Source: Allofournierella massiliensis
Lineage (GTDB): Bacteria; Bacillota; Clostridia; Oscillospirales; Ruminococcaceae
Assembly (NCBI RefSeq): GCF_004345265.1
Contig: NZ_SLUM01000001.1
Location: 1-64,000 of the forward strand
Length of the DNA: 64,000 bases
Reading direction: 5' to 3'
In this document: one piece after another, positions 1-7,779 of the stretch
Position numbering within the stretch: the first letter of the stretch is position 1
How the letters are laid out: every line of letters begins with the position of its first letter
Position numbers and translations under genes: made by a program
The notes under the pieces: model-generated
What the model was told of the DNA's origin: nothing
Seen by the model: only the letters and a program-made list of their open reading frames with translations
Databases searched by the model: none

Positions 1-102
1 GCCAAGACACTCTCATTCTAACAGCTTAGGCAACGATACGGAAAAGACACGGCTGGCTGCCGTGCCTTAAACCGTAAATATATTGTAATAGGAGGAGTTG
101 CA

Positions 103-468
103 ATGAACGCACAGACCCAGGCGATTCTGGAGCAGGGCGGCGTGGACGTGAACGGCGCTCTGGAACGGTTCATGGGCAGCGAGGCGCTGCTGGAGCGCTT
201 TTTGAAGCGCTTTTTGCAGGAGGAATCCCTGCCCGCGCTGAAAGCGGCGCTGGACGTGGGCGACACCGAAGCCGCTGCCGGGGCGGCCCATTCCCTGAAG
301 GGAACCAGCGGCAACCTGTCGCTGACCGTTCTCTTTGAGCGCACCACCGCCCAGCTGGCCCAGCTGCGGGCCGGCGATCTGGCCGGGGCCCGGCAGGCCA
401 TGGCCGGTGTGGAGGAGGCTCATGCCGCCGCGGCCGATGCCATTCGCGCGGCCTTCGGCGAGGGCTGA
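103..468 (+). CDS. Hpt domain phosphotransfer protein
   Basis: This 121-residue protein is a single histidine phosphotransfer (Hpt) domain. The segment AAHSLKGTSGNLSL (residues 61-74) carries the phospho-accepting His63 followed by the usual Lys and Gly residues, inside a helical bundle. Such proteins shuttle phosphate between a hybrid histidine kinase and a response regulator in the cytoplasm. No kinase or regulator lies next to it, so the partner is elsewhere. The ATG has a good ribosome site (AGGAGG) about 5 bases upstream and the gene is followed by its own terminator, so it looks monocistronic. The call rests on the conserved motif and length; the pathway is unknown. Confidence 0.85.
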   Translation: MNAQTQAILEQGGVDVNGALERFMGSEALLERFLKRFLQEESLPALKAALDVGDTEAAAGAAHSLKGTSGNLSLTVLFERTTAQLAQLRAGDLAGARQAMAGVEEAHAAAADAIRAAFGEG

Positions 469-485
469 ATATCTGAAAAGAAAAA

Positions 486-547
486 CAAAGCGCCCGTTCG
501 GCGTTTCCCTTGAAAAAGGGGAAGCTGAACGGGCGCTTTTTGTTTTT
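486..547 (+). terminator. Intrinsic terminator after the Hpt gene
   Basis: AAAGCGCCCGTTC pairs with GAACGGGCGCTTT across a loop and is followed by TTTTTGTTTTTG. It lies between the convergent Hpt and HD-domain genes and could work in both directions. Confidence 0.85.
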
Positions 548-564
548 GTTTCGGGCCGGGCGGC

Positions 565-1221
565 TCACAGGATGGTTTGGCCGTTCACCACCAGCCGGAA
601 CACAAGGCCCAGCTTGTCCGCCGCCTTGCGGCAGAGCAGGGTGCGGTCCATGAAGATTTCGAAGTAGTCGATCACCGGCGAGATGGCGGTGTCGATGGTC
701 AGCTCCAGCAGCACCGCGCCGTCGTCGGTGAGGGTGGTGGAGGCTTTTTCCACCGCGTAGTTTACCCGGTCGTGGATGTCGAACTGGGCTGGGTCCTTGG
801 TGCGCACCCGGCTGCGGCGCACGTCGGTCTTGTCGGCCAGAATCAGCGCCGCCGCCACCGGGTTCACCGGGTAGGCGGTGGCTTCGTCGTGGTTGCCGAT
901 GGCCGAACACACGGTGGCGATCTCGTCCGCCTCCATGCCCAGATTGTCCAGAATGCGGAAGGCCATCACCGCGCCGGACTGGGCGTGGTCGATCCGGTTG
1001 ATCACGTTGCCGATGTCGTGCATGTAACCGGCGATCCAGGCCAGCTGGCAGGTGCGCTGGGAATAGCCCAGATGGGCCAGAATCTTTTCGGCAAAATGGG
1101 CCACCCGGGCCACATGGGCGGTGCTGTGTTCGGTGTAGCCCATGGCGGCAAGGGTCTCATCCGCCCGGCGGATGTAGGTTTGAATCTGTTTGTTTTCCTT
1201 GATGTGACGGGGTGTGATCAT
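565..1221 (-). CDS. HD domain metal-dependent phosphohydrolase
   Basis: The 218-residue product has an HD-domain layout: His36, the His68-Asp69 doublet in GYMHDIGN, His111 and Asp130 in LILADKTD. These residues bind a divalent metal in phosphohydrolases that cleave nucleotides or cyclic nucleotides. I chose the ATG at 1221 (MITPRH...) because GGAGGA lies 9 bases upstream; a longer in-frame reading upstream has no ribosome site. The residues after position 150 look like a small C-terminal alpha/beta domain rather than a second known module. The substrate cannot be deduced. It is convergent with the Hpt gene and divergent from rpoN. Confidence 0.8.
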   Translation of the reverse strand: MITPRHIKENKQIQTYIRRADETLAAMGYTEHSTAHVARVAHFAEKILAHLGYSQRTCQLAWIAGYMHDIGNVINRIDHAQSGAVMAFRILDNLGMEADEIATVCSAIGNHDEATAYPVNPVAAALILADKTDVRRSRVRTKDPAQFDIHDRVNYAVEKASTTLTDDGAVLLELTIDTAISPVIDYFEIFMDRTLLCRKAADKLGLVFRLVVNGQTIL

Positions 1222-1419
1222 ACAATAGAATCCTCCCAATGGATTGCAGTGAATCAGGAAATCCATTTTATTATACCGCTTTTTCTGCAAAGAAACGAAA
1301 AAATCAAGGTAAAACCTTTGTTAGAAAACCGGCGCCGCGGCCCCCCTTGTCATTCCCGACGGATTGTTATAAAATGAACGAAAATGCGGCCCGGCGGGCC
1401 GGAGCGGAGCGGTGGCCGG

Positions 1420-1448
1420 TTGCCCCGCCGCCCTCAAACGGATATAAT
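1420..1448 (+). promoter_or_regulatory. Promoter of rpoN
   Basis: TTGCCC (1420-1425), a 17-base spacer and TATAAT (1443-1448) form a housekeeping-sigma promoter about 35 bases upstream of the rpoN start codon. Confidence 0.65.
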
Positions 1449-1483
1449 GAAAAGGAGCAATTCGAATAAAGGAGCGGAGCATC

Positions 1484-2893
1484 ATGGAACTGATGCAGCG
1501 TCAGGAACAAAAACAGATCTTGAGCCAGAGCCAGCGGCAGTCGCTGGAGATTTTGCAGATGCCGGTGCTGGAACTGCAGGAATATCTGCAGGACAGGGCG
1601 CTGGAAAACCCGCTTCTGGAGCTGGAGCTGCCCCAGGAGCTGCACCTGCCCGACCCGGCGGAGCATGCCGCCGAGGAGACGGGCGGCGAGGCGGACCGGT
1701 GGGAGGCCACCGGCAGCGAGAGCGCCGCGGTGTGGGATCTGCCCGCAGGGGAAATGGCGGGCGACTGGAACCGGGGCGGCGACGGCGAATGGGATCGGAT
1801 GGCCACGCTGGCAGACCCGGCGGACCGGGGCGAAAGCCTTGCGCAGGCCCTGCACGAGCAGCTGCTGCGCATGCCCGGCCTCACCGACGGGCTGCGCCGG
1901 CTGGCGGATTATCTGGCCGACTGCCTGAATGAAAACGGCTTTCTGGAATTTGCGCTGGAGGATCTGGCGGCGGAGCAGGGCGTGAGCATGTTTGAGATGG
2001 AGCAGGCGCTGTATCTGCTGCAAAGCCTGCAGCCCACCGGTGTGGCCGCCCGCACTCTGCCGGAATGTCTGGTGCTTCAGCTGGCCCAGACAAAGGACTT
2101 CAACGAGCACACGGTGCGTCTGGTGCGCGAGGGGCTGGAGCTGCTGGCCAGAAACAACATGACCGCCATTGCCCGGCTGCTGGAATGCACCCCGGCCCAG
2201 GCCCAGGCGGCGGCAAAGGCGGTGCGGGCGCTGAATCCCCGCCCGGCCCAGGGCTACGGCACAGGGCCGCTGGCCTACCAGATCCCGGAGGCGGTGTTCC
2301 GCCGGGAGAACGGGCAGCTGGTCATTGAGCTGGAACGGCGGCTGGCCCCCCGGCTGCAGCTGAACGAGCAGAACTGCGCCCTGCTGCAGCAGAGCGGCAC
2401 CCCCGAGGCGAAAACCTACCTGAAGGAGCGCCGGGCCGAGGCCCAGCAGCTGCTGCGGGCGGTGAATGAACGGGAGAGCACGCTGGTGCGGCTGCTGCGT
2501 CAGCTGGCGCAGGACCAGCAGGACTTCTTTTTGCGGGGCGGGCCCCTGAAGCCCATGACCCTGACCCAGATGGCCCAGAGCCTGGGCCTGAGCCTTTCCA
2601 CGGTGAGCCGGGCGGTGCAGGGCAAGACCCTGCAGTTCGAGGGCAAAAGCCTGCCGCTGAAGCGGTTTTTCTCCGCCGGTGTGCCGGTGGAGGGCGGTCA
2701 GGTGAGCAGCGAGAGCATCAAGCGCCAGCTTTTACGCTTCGTGCAGGCGGAGGATCCGGCAAAGCCTTTGTCCGACGAGGCATTGCGGGCCGCGCTGGAG
2801 GCGGTGAACCTGCCGGTGGCCCGGCGTACCGTGGCCAAATACCGGGAGGAGCTGGGCATTCCCAGCTCGTCGGCCCGGCGGCGGATGGACTAA
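1484..2893 (+). CDS. rpoN: RNA polymerase sigma-54 factor
   Basis: The 469-residue protein has the whole sigma-54 architecture. Region I is Gln/Leu-rich (residues 1-50), an acidic Gly-rich linker follows (about 55-120), then the core-binding domain with LQPTGVAAR (182-190) and LNPRPA (250-255), a helix-turn-helix (about 359-380, TQMAQSLGLSLSTVSRA) and the RpoN box ARRTVAKYRE (446-455) that reads the -24 element. It directs core polymerase to -24/-12 promoters that need an AAA+ activator. No such activator is encoded in this window. The ATG at 1484 follows AAAGGAG at good distance and a sigma-A type promoter. Length is normal for the family. Confidence 0.97.
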   Translation: MELMQRQEQKQILSQSQRQSLEILQMPVLELQEYLQDRALENPLLELELPQELHLPDPAEHAAEETGGEADRWEATGSESAAVWDLPAGEMAGDWNRGGDGEWDRMATLADPADRGESLAQALHEQLLRMPGLTDGLRRLADYLADCLNENGFLEFALEDLAAEQGVSMFEMEQALYLLQSLQPTGVAARTLPECLVLQLAQTKDFNEHTVRLVREGLELLARNNMTAIARLLECTPAQAQAAAKAVRALNPRPAQGYGTGPLAYQIPEAVFRRENGQLVIELERRLAPRLQLNEQNCALLQQSGTPEAKTYLKERRAEAQQLLRAVNERESTLVRLLRQLAQDQQDFFLRGGPLKPMTLTQMAQSLGLSLSTVSRAVQGKTLQFEGKSLPLKRFFSAGVPVEGGQVSSESIKRQLLRFVQAEDPAKPLSDEALRAALEAVNLPVARRTVAKYREELGIPSSSARRRMD

Positions 2894-2977
2894 GGTGCAT
2901 AATTCCTCCTTTTCTGCGGCATACTGATGCCAGAAGCCCGGAGCATCGGGCCTGTTTGAGAAAAGGAGAGACGCGCC

Positions 2978-3439
2978 ATGAACCTGACCAAAAAGGAGCA
3001 GAGCCTTTTGAAGGATCTGCAAAACGAGGAAAAAACCTGCGCCGAGAAGTACCACAAGGCCGCGGAAGCCGCCTGTGACCCGGCGCTGAAGCAGATGTTC
3101 GCCCGGCTGGAAAAGGCCGAGCAGAACCATTACGACACCGTGACCGGCATGCTGGCGGGCGAGACCCCCACCCTGAAGCCGGGCCAGAGCCAGAACGCCA
3201 AAAAGCCCCAGCCGGAGCCCCAGCGCTCGCCGGTGAGCCGGGCGGAGAAAAAGAGCGATGCCTATCTGCTGGCGGATGTGCTGGCCACCGAAAAGTTCGT
3301 TTCCGGGGTGTACAACACCGCGGTGTTTGAATTTTCCGACCCGGCGGCCCGCAGCGCACTGGCCGCCATCCAGCAGCAGGAGCAGCAGCACGGCAAGGAA
3401 ATTTCCGACTATATGACCGCCAATGGTCTGTACTGCTGA
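2978..3439 (+). CDS. CotF-like spore coat / ferritin-like protein
   Basis: This 153-residue, mostly helical protein has two ferritin-like helical halves separated by a Gln/Pro-rich linker (about residues 67-82). The N-terminal half is Lys/Glu-rich and the C-terminal half contains LADVLATEKFVSGVYNTAVFEF and a Gln-rich EQQH segment, the pattern of the coat protein F family in Clostridia. Despite the name, members occur in non-sporulating gut Clostridia, so this gene alone does not prove sporulation. It has a good AAAGGAG site before the ATG and a strong terminator after the stop, so it is probably transcribed alone. Confidence 0.75.
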   Translation: MNLTKKEQSLLKDLQNEEKTCAEKYHKAAEAACDPALKQMFARLEKAEQNHYDTVTGMLAGETPTLKPGQSQNAKKPQPEPQRSPVSRAEKKSDAYLLADVLATEKFVSGVYNTAVFEFSDPAARSALAAIQQQEQQHGKEISDYMTANGLYC

Positions 3440-3458
3440 GCGTGAAAAAACAAAAACA

Positions 3459-3507
3459 GGCAGAGGCCGCCCCCGCAGCTTGCGGAAGGCGGCCTCTGCC
3501 TTTTATT
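3459..3507 (+). terminator. Intrinsic terminator after the CotF-like gene
   Basis: GGCAGAGGCCGCC and GGCGGCCTCTGCC form a 13-bp stem followed by TTTTATTT. Confidence 0.9.
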
Positions 3508-3533
3508 TGGGAAGAGAAGAAGGAAATTTCGCG

Positions 3534-3570
3534 GGTTTTCCACCGGGCAGCGCCCGGAATGTGGAAAACC
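3534..3570. other. Hairpin with TTTTCCAC arms
   Basis: GGTTTTCCAC (3534-3543) pairs with GTGGAAAACC (3561-3570), with a nested CGGGC/GCCCG stem and a GAAT bulge. It sits just past the trxB stop and may end minus-strand transcription, although no T-run follows on that strand. The arms also contain the TTTTCCACA-type 9-mer that is clustered near 54.7 kb. Confidence 0.5.
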
Positions 3571-3595
3571 GGAAACGGAAAAAGCAAAACAGAAA

Positions 3596-4522
3596 TCAGG
3601 AAAGCCCGTTCAGGTACTCCTCCAGATATTTGCTGGCGGTGGCGCCGTCGGCCACGGCGGTGACCACCTGACGCAGGGGCTTGGTGCGCACGTCGCCAAT
3701 GGCGAACACGCCCGGCTGGCTGGTGCGGCAGCTCTCGTCCGCCACAATGTAGCCCTGCCGGTCCAGCTCCAGCTGGCCCTTCACCAGCCAGGTGTTGGGC
3801 TGGCGGCCGATGGCCACGAAGAGGCCGTCCACCGGCAGATGGCTTTCCTCACCGGTTTTTGTATCGGTGAGGGTCAGGCCGGTGAGGGTGCCGTCCACGT
3901 CAAAGCCGGTGACCTGCCTGTTCCACAGAAACTCGATGTTCTCGGCCTTTTCCAGCGGCTTCAAATAGCTGCGGGTGGCGCTGAGGGTATCCCGCCGGTG
4001 AATCAGATATACCTTTTTGCAGAGCTTGGAGAGGGTGAGCGCGTCCTCGGCGGCGGAGTTGCCGCCGCCGGCCACGGCCACGGTCTTGCCCCGGTAGAAG
4101 CCGCCGTCACAGGTGGCGCAGTAGGCAACGCCACGGCCGCGCAGGCTGTCCTCCCCGGGCAGGCCCAGGGGGCGGGGATCCGCGCCGGTGGCGAAGATCA
4201 CGGCCCTGGCCCGCAGCTTGCCCTCGGTGGTGGTCAGGTGCTTTTCCGGCCCGGCCAGCTGTACCGCGGTCACCTGAGCGTACAGCGTCTCGCTGCCGAA
4301 TTTCTCCGCCTGCTGCTGCATGGTCATGGCCAGCTCAAAGCCGTCCACGCTTTCCACAAAGCCGGGGTAGTTTTCAATGGCGTTGGTGGTGGCCATCTGG
4401 CCGCCGGCGCTGAGCATCTCCACCACCAGGGTGGAATAGCCCGCACGCACCGCGTACAGCGCGGCGGAATACCCGGCGGGGCCGCCGCCCACGATCACAA
4501 CGTCCCACAGTTTTTTCATCAT
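3596..4522 (-). CDS. trxB: Thioredoxin-disulfide reductase
   Basis: The 308-residue flavoprotein has the FAD-binding GGGPAG (12-17), the redox-active Cys135-Ala-Thr-Cys138 in YCATCDGG, an NADPH-binding AGGGNSAAED (about 151-160) and the C-terminal GVFAIGDVR FAD motif. It passes electrons from NADPH to thioredoxin in the cytoplasm. The start codon lies 3 bases after the trxA stop, and its ribosome site (AGGAGG) is inside the last codons of trxA, so the two genes are translationally linked. Two consecutive ATG codons (4522 and 4519) are possible starts; the first is kept. Confidence 0.96.
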   Translation of the reverse strand: MMKKLWDVVIVGGGPAGYSAALYAVRAGYSTLVVEMLSAGGQMATTNAIENYPGFVESVDGFELAMTMQQQAEKFGSETLYAQVTAVQLAGPEKHLTTTEGKLRARAVIFATGADPRPLGLPGEDSLRGRGVAYCATCDGGFYRGKTVAVAGGGNSAAEDALTLSKLCKKVYLIHRRDTLSATRSYLKPLEKAENIEFLWNRQVTGFDVDGTLTGLTLTDTKTGEESHLPVDGLFVAIGRQPNTWLVKGQLELDRQGYIVADESCRTSQPGVFAIGDVRTKPLRQVVTAVADGATASKYLEEYLNGLS

Positions 4523-4525
4523 GGC

Positions 4526-4846
4526 TCACACCTCCTGACCGGCCAGCCACTCCTTGATCTGAGCGGCGGTGGAGGGAGCCACCAGAGCCGGGCCGTGGCT
4601 GCCGCCCCGGAACACCAGCAGGGTGGGGATGGTATCCACTTTAAAACGTTCGGCCAGCGCGGGCTCCTCGTCGATGTTCACGGCGGCGATGGGCAGCATG
4701 CCCTCTTCGCCGCTCATGCGCTGCAGAACGGGGGCCAGGCGGCGGCAGTAGCCGCACCAGGGGGCGGTGAACTCCACCAGCACCGGAGCAGCGGATTCGA
4801 TCACGGCCTTTTCAAAATCCTGTGTGGTAACGGAAAACATTGCCAT
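4526..4846 (-). CDS. trxA: Thioredoxin
   Basis: The 106-residue protein has a thioredoxin fold with active site Cys31-Gly-Tyr-Cys34 and the conserved cis-proline Pro74 (DTIPTLLVF). Classical thioredoxins have CGPC, so the Tyr in place of Pro is unusual and should change the redox potential or partner choice. Immediate co-transcription with trxB supports a real thioredoxin role. The ATG at 4846 has GGAGG a few bases upstream. The same start could be moved two codons (MAMF), without consequence. Confidence 0.92.
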   Translation of the reverse strand: MAMFSVTTQDFEKAVIESAAPVLVEFTAPWCGYCRRLAPVLQRMSGEEGMLPIAAVNIDEEPALAERFKVDTIPTLLVFRGGSHGPALVAPSTAAQIKEWLAGQEV

Positions 4847-4998
4847 AAAAAACGACCTCCTTCAAGGTTCGGAATACATTCGATTGGTTTTTTCGTTCTT
4901 ATCCTAGCATCAAAATGGGTAAAACTCTGTAACAAAGTCATGGAAACTCTTTTCGGCGGGCAATTTGATATGATATAGTTATAGTCGAGGGAGCACTG

Positions 4999-5026
4999 CA
5001 TCATTCACGCCTTGGCTTGAATGATG
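4999..5026 (+). other. 9-bp hairpin in the leader of the DUF523 gene
   Basis: CATCATTCA (4999-5007) and TGAATGATG (5018-5026) are perfect inverted repeats about 60 bases before the DUF523 start codon. They may be an operator or a leader hairpin; nothing further can be said. Confidence 0.4.
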
Positions 5027-5088
5027 TGGTGATGCCTGAAAAAGCAGGGCGTTCATGCCCGAAGAAAGCGAAAGGCGGGGTGGAGAAG

Positions 5089-5550
5089 ATGAAGCTGCTG
5101 GTTTCGGCATGCCTGTTGGGCTGTGCCTGCCGGTACGACGGGGCCGCCAAACAGAACCGGCCCCTTGTGGAATGGCTCAAAAGCCACGACTGCACCCCGG
5201 TGCCGGTCTGCCCGGAGATCTACGGCGGGCTGCCCACCCCCCGCACCCCTGCCGAGCGGCAGGGCGGCCGGGTGATGAACCGGGACGGGCAGGATGTGAC
5301 CGCCCAGTACGAAAAGGGCGCGGCCGAGGCGCTGGCCCTGGCCCGGCTGGCCGGGTGCGAAGCGGCGGTGCTGAAGGCCCGCAGCCCCTCCTGCGGGTGC
5401 GGGATGGTTTACGACGGCAGCTTTACCGGCACCCTTGTGCCAGGCAACGGGGTGGCCGCCGACCTGCTTTTGAAAAACGGCCTGCCGGTGTTCAGCGAGG
5501 AAACGCTGGACCGGCTGGACCAGTGGGCGCAAAGCCGCCCCATTGAATAA
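5089..5550 (+). CDS. DUF523 family protein
   Basis: The 153-residue product begins MKLLVSACLLG and keeps the Cys-rich pattern of the DUF523 family: Cys8, Cys12 and Cys14 near the N terminus, Cys41 in CPEIYGGLPTPR, and Cys102/Cys104 in SPSCGCG. The cysteines suggest metal or iron-sulfur binding, but the biochemical function of the family is not established. I chose the ATG at 5089 because GGGGTGGAG lies just upstream and homologues start at this position; upstream in-frame codons look like leader. The DUF1622 gene follows after 15 bases, so the two are probably one transcript. Confidence 0.85.
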   Translation: MKLLVSACLLGCACRYDGAAKQNRPLVEWLKSHDCTPVPVCPEIYGGLPTPRTPAERQGGRVMNRDGQDVTAQYEKGAAEALALARLAGCEAAVLKARSPSCGCGMVYDGSFTGTLVPGNGVAADLLLKNGLPVFSEETLDRLDQWAQSRPIE

Positions 5551-5565
5551 AAAGGAGAGAACACA

Positions 5566-5907
5566 ATGGAACTGTTGAACGACGTGCTGCACCTGATCGT
5601 GGAGGGCGCCATCCTGCTGTTTGAATTCATGGGCGTGGCGGTTCTGATCGCCGCCGGTGTGCGGGGCATCTGGAACTATCTGCGCCGGGACCCCCTGACC
5701 CGGCTCAAGCTGGCCAAGGGCATGGCCATGGGCCTTGAGTTCAAGCTGGGCAGCGAGATTCTGCGCACCGTGGTGGTGCGCCAGATGAGCGAGATCATGA
5801 TCGTGGGCGCCATCATTGTGCTGCGGGCCGCGCTGACCTTCCTGATTCACTGGGAAATCAAGAACGAGGAGGCCGAGGTGGAGGCCAAGCTGGAGCATCA
5901 GCAGTAA
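5566..5907 (+). CDS. DUF1622 family small membrane protein
   Basis: This 113-residue protein has two or three hydrophobic helices (about 10-34, 66-82 and 82-95 merging) separated by a basic loop RRDPLTRLKLAKG, and a charged C-terminal tail rich in Glu. The motif pattern around EFKLGSEILRTVV and ALTFLIHWEI is characteristic of DUF1622 membrane proteins. Function is unknown. It follows the DUF523 gene by 15 bases with a clear AAAGGAG site, and is followed by its own terminator. Confidence 0.82.
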   Translation: MELLNDVLHLIVEGAILLFEFMGVAVLIAAGVRGIWNYLRRDPLTRLKLAKGMAMGLEFKLGSEILRTVVVRQMSEIMIVGAIIVLRAALTFLIHWEIKNEEAEVEAKLEHQQ

Positions 5908-5921
5908 GCGGAATAAGGTTC

Positions 5922-5958
5922 GATTTTGCGGGGTTTTCGGGCCTCGCAAATTTTTTTG
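5922..5958 (+). terminator. Intrinsic terminator after the DUF1622 gene
   Basis: ATTTTGCGGGG is partly complementary to CCTCGCAAAT and is followed by a run of seven T residues. Confidence 0.8.
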
Positions 5959-5978
5959 AATTTTTTTGCAAAAAGGTG

Positions 5979-6007
5979 TTGACACCCGGCCCAAAATTGA
6001 GTATACT
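5979..6007 (+). promoter_or_regulatory. Promoter of the tRNA operon
   Basis: TTGACA (5979-5984), a 17-base spacer and TATACT (6002-6007) form a near-consensus promoter 36 bases before the first tRNA. Confidence 0.85.
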
Positions 6008-6043
6008 AATCAAGCACCCAACGAACAGGGGCCCTGAACACAA

Positions 6044-6119
6044 CGGGGTGTAGCGCAGCTGGTAGCGCGCCTGCTTTGGGAGCAGGATGCCGTGGGTTCG
6101 AATCCCGCCACTCCGACCA
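6044..6119 (+). tRNA. tRNA-Pro (UGG)
   Basis: A 76-base cloverleaf with acceptor stem CGGGGTG/CACTCCG, anticodon stem CCTGC/GCAGG around TTTGGGA (anticodon TGG), a GTTCGAATC T-loop and an encoded CCA end. Confidence 0.97.
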
Positions 6120-6127
6120 TCATATAA

Positions 6128-6203
6128 GCGGCTTTAGCTCATCTGGTAGAGCGCCACCTTGCCAAGGTGGAGGTAGCGAGTTCGAGCCTCGTAAGCCGCT
6201 CCA
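6128..6203 (+). tRNA. tRNA-Gly (GCC)
   Basis: Acceptor stem GCGGCTT/AAGCCGC, anticodon stem CCACC/GGTGG around TTGCCAA (anticodon GCC), T-loop GTTCGAGCC and an encoded CCA end. Confidence 0.97.
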
Positions 6204-6214
6204 TTTTTTTGTCT

Positions 6215-6290
6215 GGAAGTTTAGCTCAGCTGGGAGAGCATCTGCCTTACAAGCAGAGGGTCACAGGTTCGAGCCCTGTAACTTCCACCA
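6215..6290 (+). tRNA. tRNA-Val (UAC)
   Basis: Acceptor stem GGAAGTT/AACTTCC, anticodon stem TCTGC/GCAGA around CTTACAA (anticodon TAC), T-loop GTTCGAGCC and an encoded CCA end. Confidence 0.97.
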
Positions 6291-6296
6291 AAAAAC

Positions 6297-6372
6297 GCCT
6301 CTGTAGCTCAGTTGGTAGAGCAGGGGACTGAAAATCCCCGTGTCATTGGTTCGATTCCGATCGGAGGCACCA
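6297..6372 (+). tRNA. tRNA-Phe (GAA)
   Basis: Acceptor stem GCCTCTG with its 3' partner CGGAGGC, anticodon stem GGGGA/TCCCC around CTGAAAA (anticodon GAA), T-loop GTTCGATTC and an encoded CCA end. It is the last member of the four-gene operon. Confidence 0.97.
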
Positions 6373-6373
6373 C

Positions 6374-6410
6374 AAAGACCTGTCTTACAAACTAAGGCGG
6401 GTCTTTTTTT
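6374..6410 (+). terminator. Terminator of the tRNA operon
   Basis: AAAGACC and GGTCTTT, extended by CTT/AAG inside, form a hairpin ending in seven T residues. Confidence 0.85.
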
Positions 6411-6432
6411 GTGCGCGTGGGGGCCTTTTCTC

Positions 6433-6461
6433 TCGACAAGGCCCCGCCGCTTTGCTACAAT
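6433..6461 (+). promoter_or_regulatory. Promoter of the molybdenum hydroxylase operon
   Basis: TCGACA (6433-6438), 17 bases, TACAAT (6456-6461). It lies about 67 bases before the first gene. Confidence 0.55.
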
Positions 6462-6528
6462 TAAAGTGAGAACGAATGCCCTTGACCGGGGCCTTGCTCC
6501 GGAGAAAACGGAAAGGAGACTGTGAGGC

Positions 6529-7308
6529 ATGTTTACCGCACAGCAATATGTGAAGGCCGCCACGCTGGAGGAAGCCTGGCAGCTGAACCAGAAGCGCAGC
6601 ACCACCCTGCTGGCAGGGGGCTGCTGGCTGCGCCTGACCCGGCGCAGAGTGGGCGCCCTTGTGGACCTGAGCGGGCTGGGGCTGGATACCATTGAGGAGA
6701 CCGAAGGCGAGTTTTCGCTGGGGGCCATGGTCACCCTGCGCCAGCTGGAGACAAACAAAGCCCTGAACGAGGCCTTCGGCGGCCTGTTCAAGGAGATGAC
6801 CCGCCACATCGTGGGCGTGCAGTTCCGCAACTGCGCCACGCTGGGCGGCAGCATCGCGGCCCGGTTCGGTTTTTCCGACCTGCTCTGCGCGCTGCTGGCG
6901 CTGGACTGTGAGGTGGAGCTGTTCAAGGCCGGCCGCATGCCGCTGGAGCAGTACGCCAAGCTGCCCGCCGACCGGGATATTCTGGTGCGCATTCATGTGA
7001 AGAAGAACGACCGCCGCCCGGCCTACCAGACCATGCGCAACGCCGAGACCGATCTGCCGGTGCTGGCCGTGGCCGCCTCCGAGAAGGACGGCCAGGTGCG
7101 CGTGGTGGTGGGCGCACGTCCCGCCCGGGCCCAGGTGGTGAACGCACCGCTGGCCCTCTCGGCAGACAAGGCCGCGCTGGAGAGCTTCTGCGAGGCCATG
7201 CAGAGCCAGCTGACCTTCGCGAGCAACATGCGCGGCAGCGAGGAATACCGCCGCCATCTGGCAAACGTTTTGACCGGCCGCTGCCTTGCGGCCTTACAGG
7301 AGGGCTGA
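6529..7308 (+). CDS. Molybdenum hydroxylase FAD-binding subunit (xanthine dehydrogenase family)
   Basis: The 259-residue product matches the medium (FAD) subunit of the xanthine dehydrogenase/CO dehydrogenase family. It carries the FAD-contact stretches LLAGGCWL (about 28-35) and CATLGGSIAARFGFSDLLCALLAL (about 103-126, equivalent to the T-x-GG-N segment), and a C-terminal CO_deh_flav_C-like domain. It relays electrons from the iron-sulfur subunit to FAD. It is first in a tight three-gene operon (3-base gap, then a 4-base overlap). An AAAGGAG site lies a little far (about 10 bases) from the ATG. Confidence 0.9.
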   Translation: MFTAQQYVKAATLEEAWQLNQKRSTTLLAGGCWLRLTRRRVGALVDLSGLGLDTIEETEGEFSLGAMVTLRQLETNKALNEAFGGLFKEMTRHIVGVQFRNCATLGGSIAARFGFSDLLCALLALDCEVELFKAGRMPLEQYAKLPADRDILVRIHVKKNDRRPAYQTMRNAETDLPVLAVAASEKDGQVRVVVGARPARAQVVNAPLALSADKAALESFCEAMQSQLTFASNMRGSEEYRRHLANVLTGRCLAALQEG

Positions 7309-7311
7309 TCC

Positions 7312-7779
7312 ATGCAGGTGACCATTCAATTGAACGGCAGACCCTATACCGCCGAAGCCGCGCCGGACACCCAGCTGCTGCATTTTCTGCGGGATGCGGG
7401 CTGCAAATCCGTGAAGTGCGGCTGCGAGACCTCCGGCTGCGGCCTGTGCACCGTGCACATGGACGGCAAGCCGGTGCTGTCCTGCAGCGTGCTGGCCGCT
7501 CAGGCAGACGGCCACACCGTGACCACGCTGGAGGGCCTGCAGAAGGAAGCCGAGGAATTCGGCGGCTTTCTGGCCGATCAGGGCGGCGAGCAGTGCGGCT
7601 TCTGCAGCCCCGGCTTCATCATGAGCGTGCTGGCCATGGGCCGCGAGCTGGGCGCCGACGCCACCGACGAGGAAATCCGGGAATATCTGGAAGGCAACCT
7701 GTGCCGCTGCACCGGCTACCAGAGCCAGCTGCGGGCCATTCGCGCCTGGCTGGCCGCAAAGGAGGGCAAAGCACAATGA
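7312..7779 (+). CDS. Molybdenum hydroxylase [2Fe-2S] subunit
   Basis: The 155-residue protein binds two [2Fe-2S] clusters. The plant-ferredoxin-like cluster uses Cys38, Cys43, Cys46 and Cys58 (CETSGCGLC), and the second uses Cys95/Cys98 in EQCGFCSPG and Cys131/Cys133 in GNLCRCTGY. It carries electrons between the Mo and FAD subunits. Its stop codon overlaps the start of the Mo subunit gene (ATGA), which implies coupled translation. Length and all eight cysteines are as expected. Confidence 0.95.
   Translation: MQVTIQLNGRPYTAEAAPDTQLLHFLRDAGCKSVKCGCETSGCGLCTVHMDGKPVLSCSVLAAQADGHTVTTLEGLQKEAEEFGGFLADQGGEQCGFCSPGFIMSVLAMGRELGADATDEEIREYLEGNLCRCTGYQSQLRAIRAWLAAKEGKAQ

Noticed and set aside
5017-5088. 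N-terminal extension of the DUF523 protein to an upstream ATG
   Set aside because: The extension overlaps the leader hairpin, lacks a ribosome site and is not expected in the family, which starts at MKLLVSACLLG.
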